Below are positions 63,825 to 64,000 of a stretch of DNA of 64,000 nt, piece after piece (position 1 is the first letter of the stretch; every line of letters begins with the position of its first letter). Under the pieces are notes generated by a model. That model was not told the DNA's origin and made no database searches. It saw only the letters and a program-made list of their open reading frames with translations. Made by a program: the position numbers and the translations under genes. Location of the stretch: positions 1 to 64,000 of IMG/VR virus record IMGVR_UViG_3300034685_000067; one strand, 5' to 3'. This stretch comes from a virus.

Positions 63825-64000
63825 TATAGAATATGCATATGGATTAAGTAACAGATATACTCTTACGTTGAATATTACAAATGTATGTAATTTACATTGT
63901 GAATATTGTGTATATTATACTCACATTCAAAATAATAAAAAATATTACTTGTCTACTGCAGTTCTCAATAATTTTATGGATATGTATTTCAATGATATGA
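63817..64000 (+). CDS. Radical SAM enzyme 11, cut by the right window edge
   Basis: A GTG at 63817 with GAGGTG at 63804-63809 starts a frame open to the end of the window. The 61 visible residues contain CNLHCEYC at 24-31 and match the N-terminus of the enzyme at 61264 closely, including the length of spacing before the cluster motif. It overlaps the epimerase stop by 8 bp. The cluster therefore continues beyond the window. Confidence 0.85.
   Translation, partial: MANIEYAYGLSNRYTLTLNITNVCNLHCEYCVYYTHIQNNKKYYLSTAVLNNFMDMYFNDM

Noticed and set aside
1-64000. Alternative genetic code (stop reassignment), known in some large AT-rich phages.
   Set aside because: TAA, TAG (e.g. 7999, 13409, 24585, 42300, 45716) and TGA (10735, 52301) all end well-defined genes at expected places, and conserved proteins contain no in-frame stops.
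1-64000. tRNA genes, rRNA genes or group I introns.
   Set aside because: Intergenic gaps are short and I saw no cloverleaf pattern or CCA-type 3' ends. Terminase and helicase genes are uninterrupted.

Overview
The window reads as the tail/late-gene half of a large contractile-tailed (myovirus-type) phage. Every gene I can support is on the + strand. The DNA is very AT-rich, ribosome-binding sites are strong AGGAGG-type, many starts are TTG, and one promoter has a clear TTGACA / TAGAAT form. I infer a low-GC Gram-positive (Bacillota-like) host. TAA, TAG and TGA all act as stops, so there is no sign of recoding. Genome size cannot be seen; the many long, loosely packed structural genes would suit a jumbo phage. 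Capsid, portal, replication and lysis genes are not in the window.

Layout. 1-960: an IS605-type TnpB gene cut by the left edge, with its terminal hairpin. 994-11726: structural genes, a probable baseplate hub, the large terminase and two uncharacterised proteins, one with hints of a DNA-polymerase-B palm. 11796-24585: tail sheath, an internal/scaffold-like protein, a SNF2-type helicase, a second IS605-type element whose tnpB is split by a frameshift, an unusual 578-aa protein carrying a SUKH (SMI1/KNR4) domain, the tail tube, and a baseplate J/gp6-like protein. 24593-31364: the tape measure with an M23 peptidase domain, a baseplate/tube-cap-like protein, and a fusion of a P-loop kinase with a LigD-type 3'-phosphoesterase. 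31385-42300: a cassette of five large fibre/spike proteins that share N-terminal anchors, internal repeats and C-terminal domains.

42301-64000: directly after a sigma70-like promoter comes the most remarkable part, a run of tightly packed, often overlapping genes encoding eleven radical-SAM enzymes. With them are one GT-A-like glycosyltransferase, a family of GT-B-like or related proteins, a methyltransferase with an N-terminal zinc ribbon, an amidinotransferase with its catalytic residues in place, a NodB-like deacetylase and a GalE-like epimerase. Embedded in the run is a fibre-like protein ending in five imperfect CNYCTCN repeats (18 cysteines in 41 residues), followed by a separately translated S74-type fibre chaperone. 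My inference is that this locus builds and attaches an unusual modification (guanidino/amino-sugar, or modified cysteine peptide) on the phage's own fibre, though a diffusible product or a DNA modification is not excluded.

Three further points stand out. The SUKH domain lies inside an apparent head/internal polyprotein, bounded by a near-perfect 44-bp repeat encoding a protease-like VIE/A site. The kinase-phosphoesterase fusion looks like a convergent DNA/RNA end-healing enzyme. A TnpB pair with near-identical 3' hairpins suggests two related mobile elements have entered the late region.
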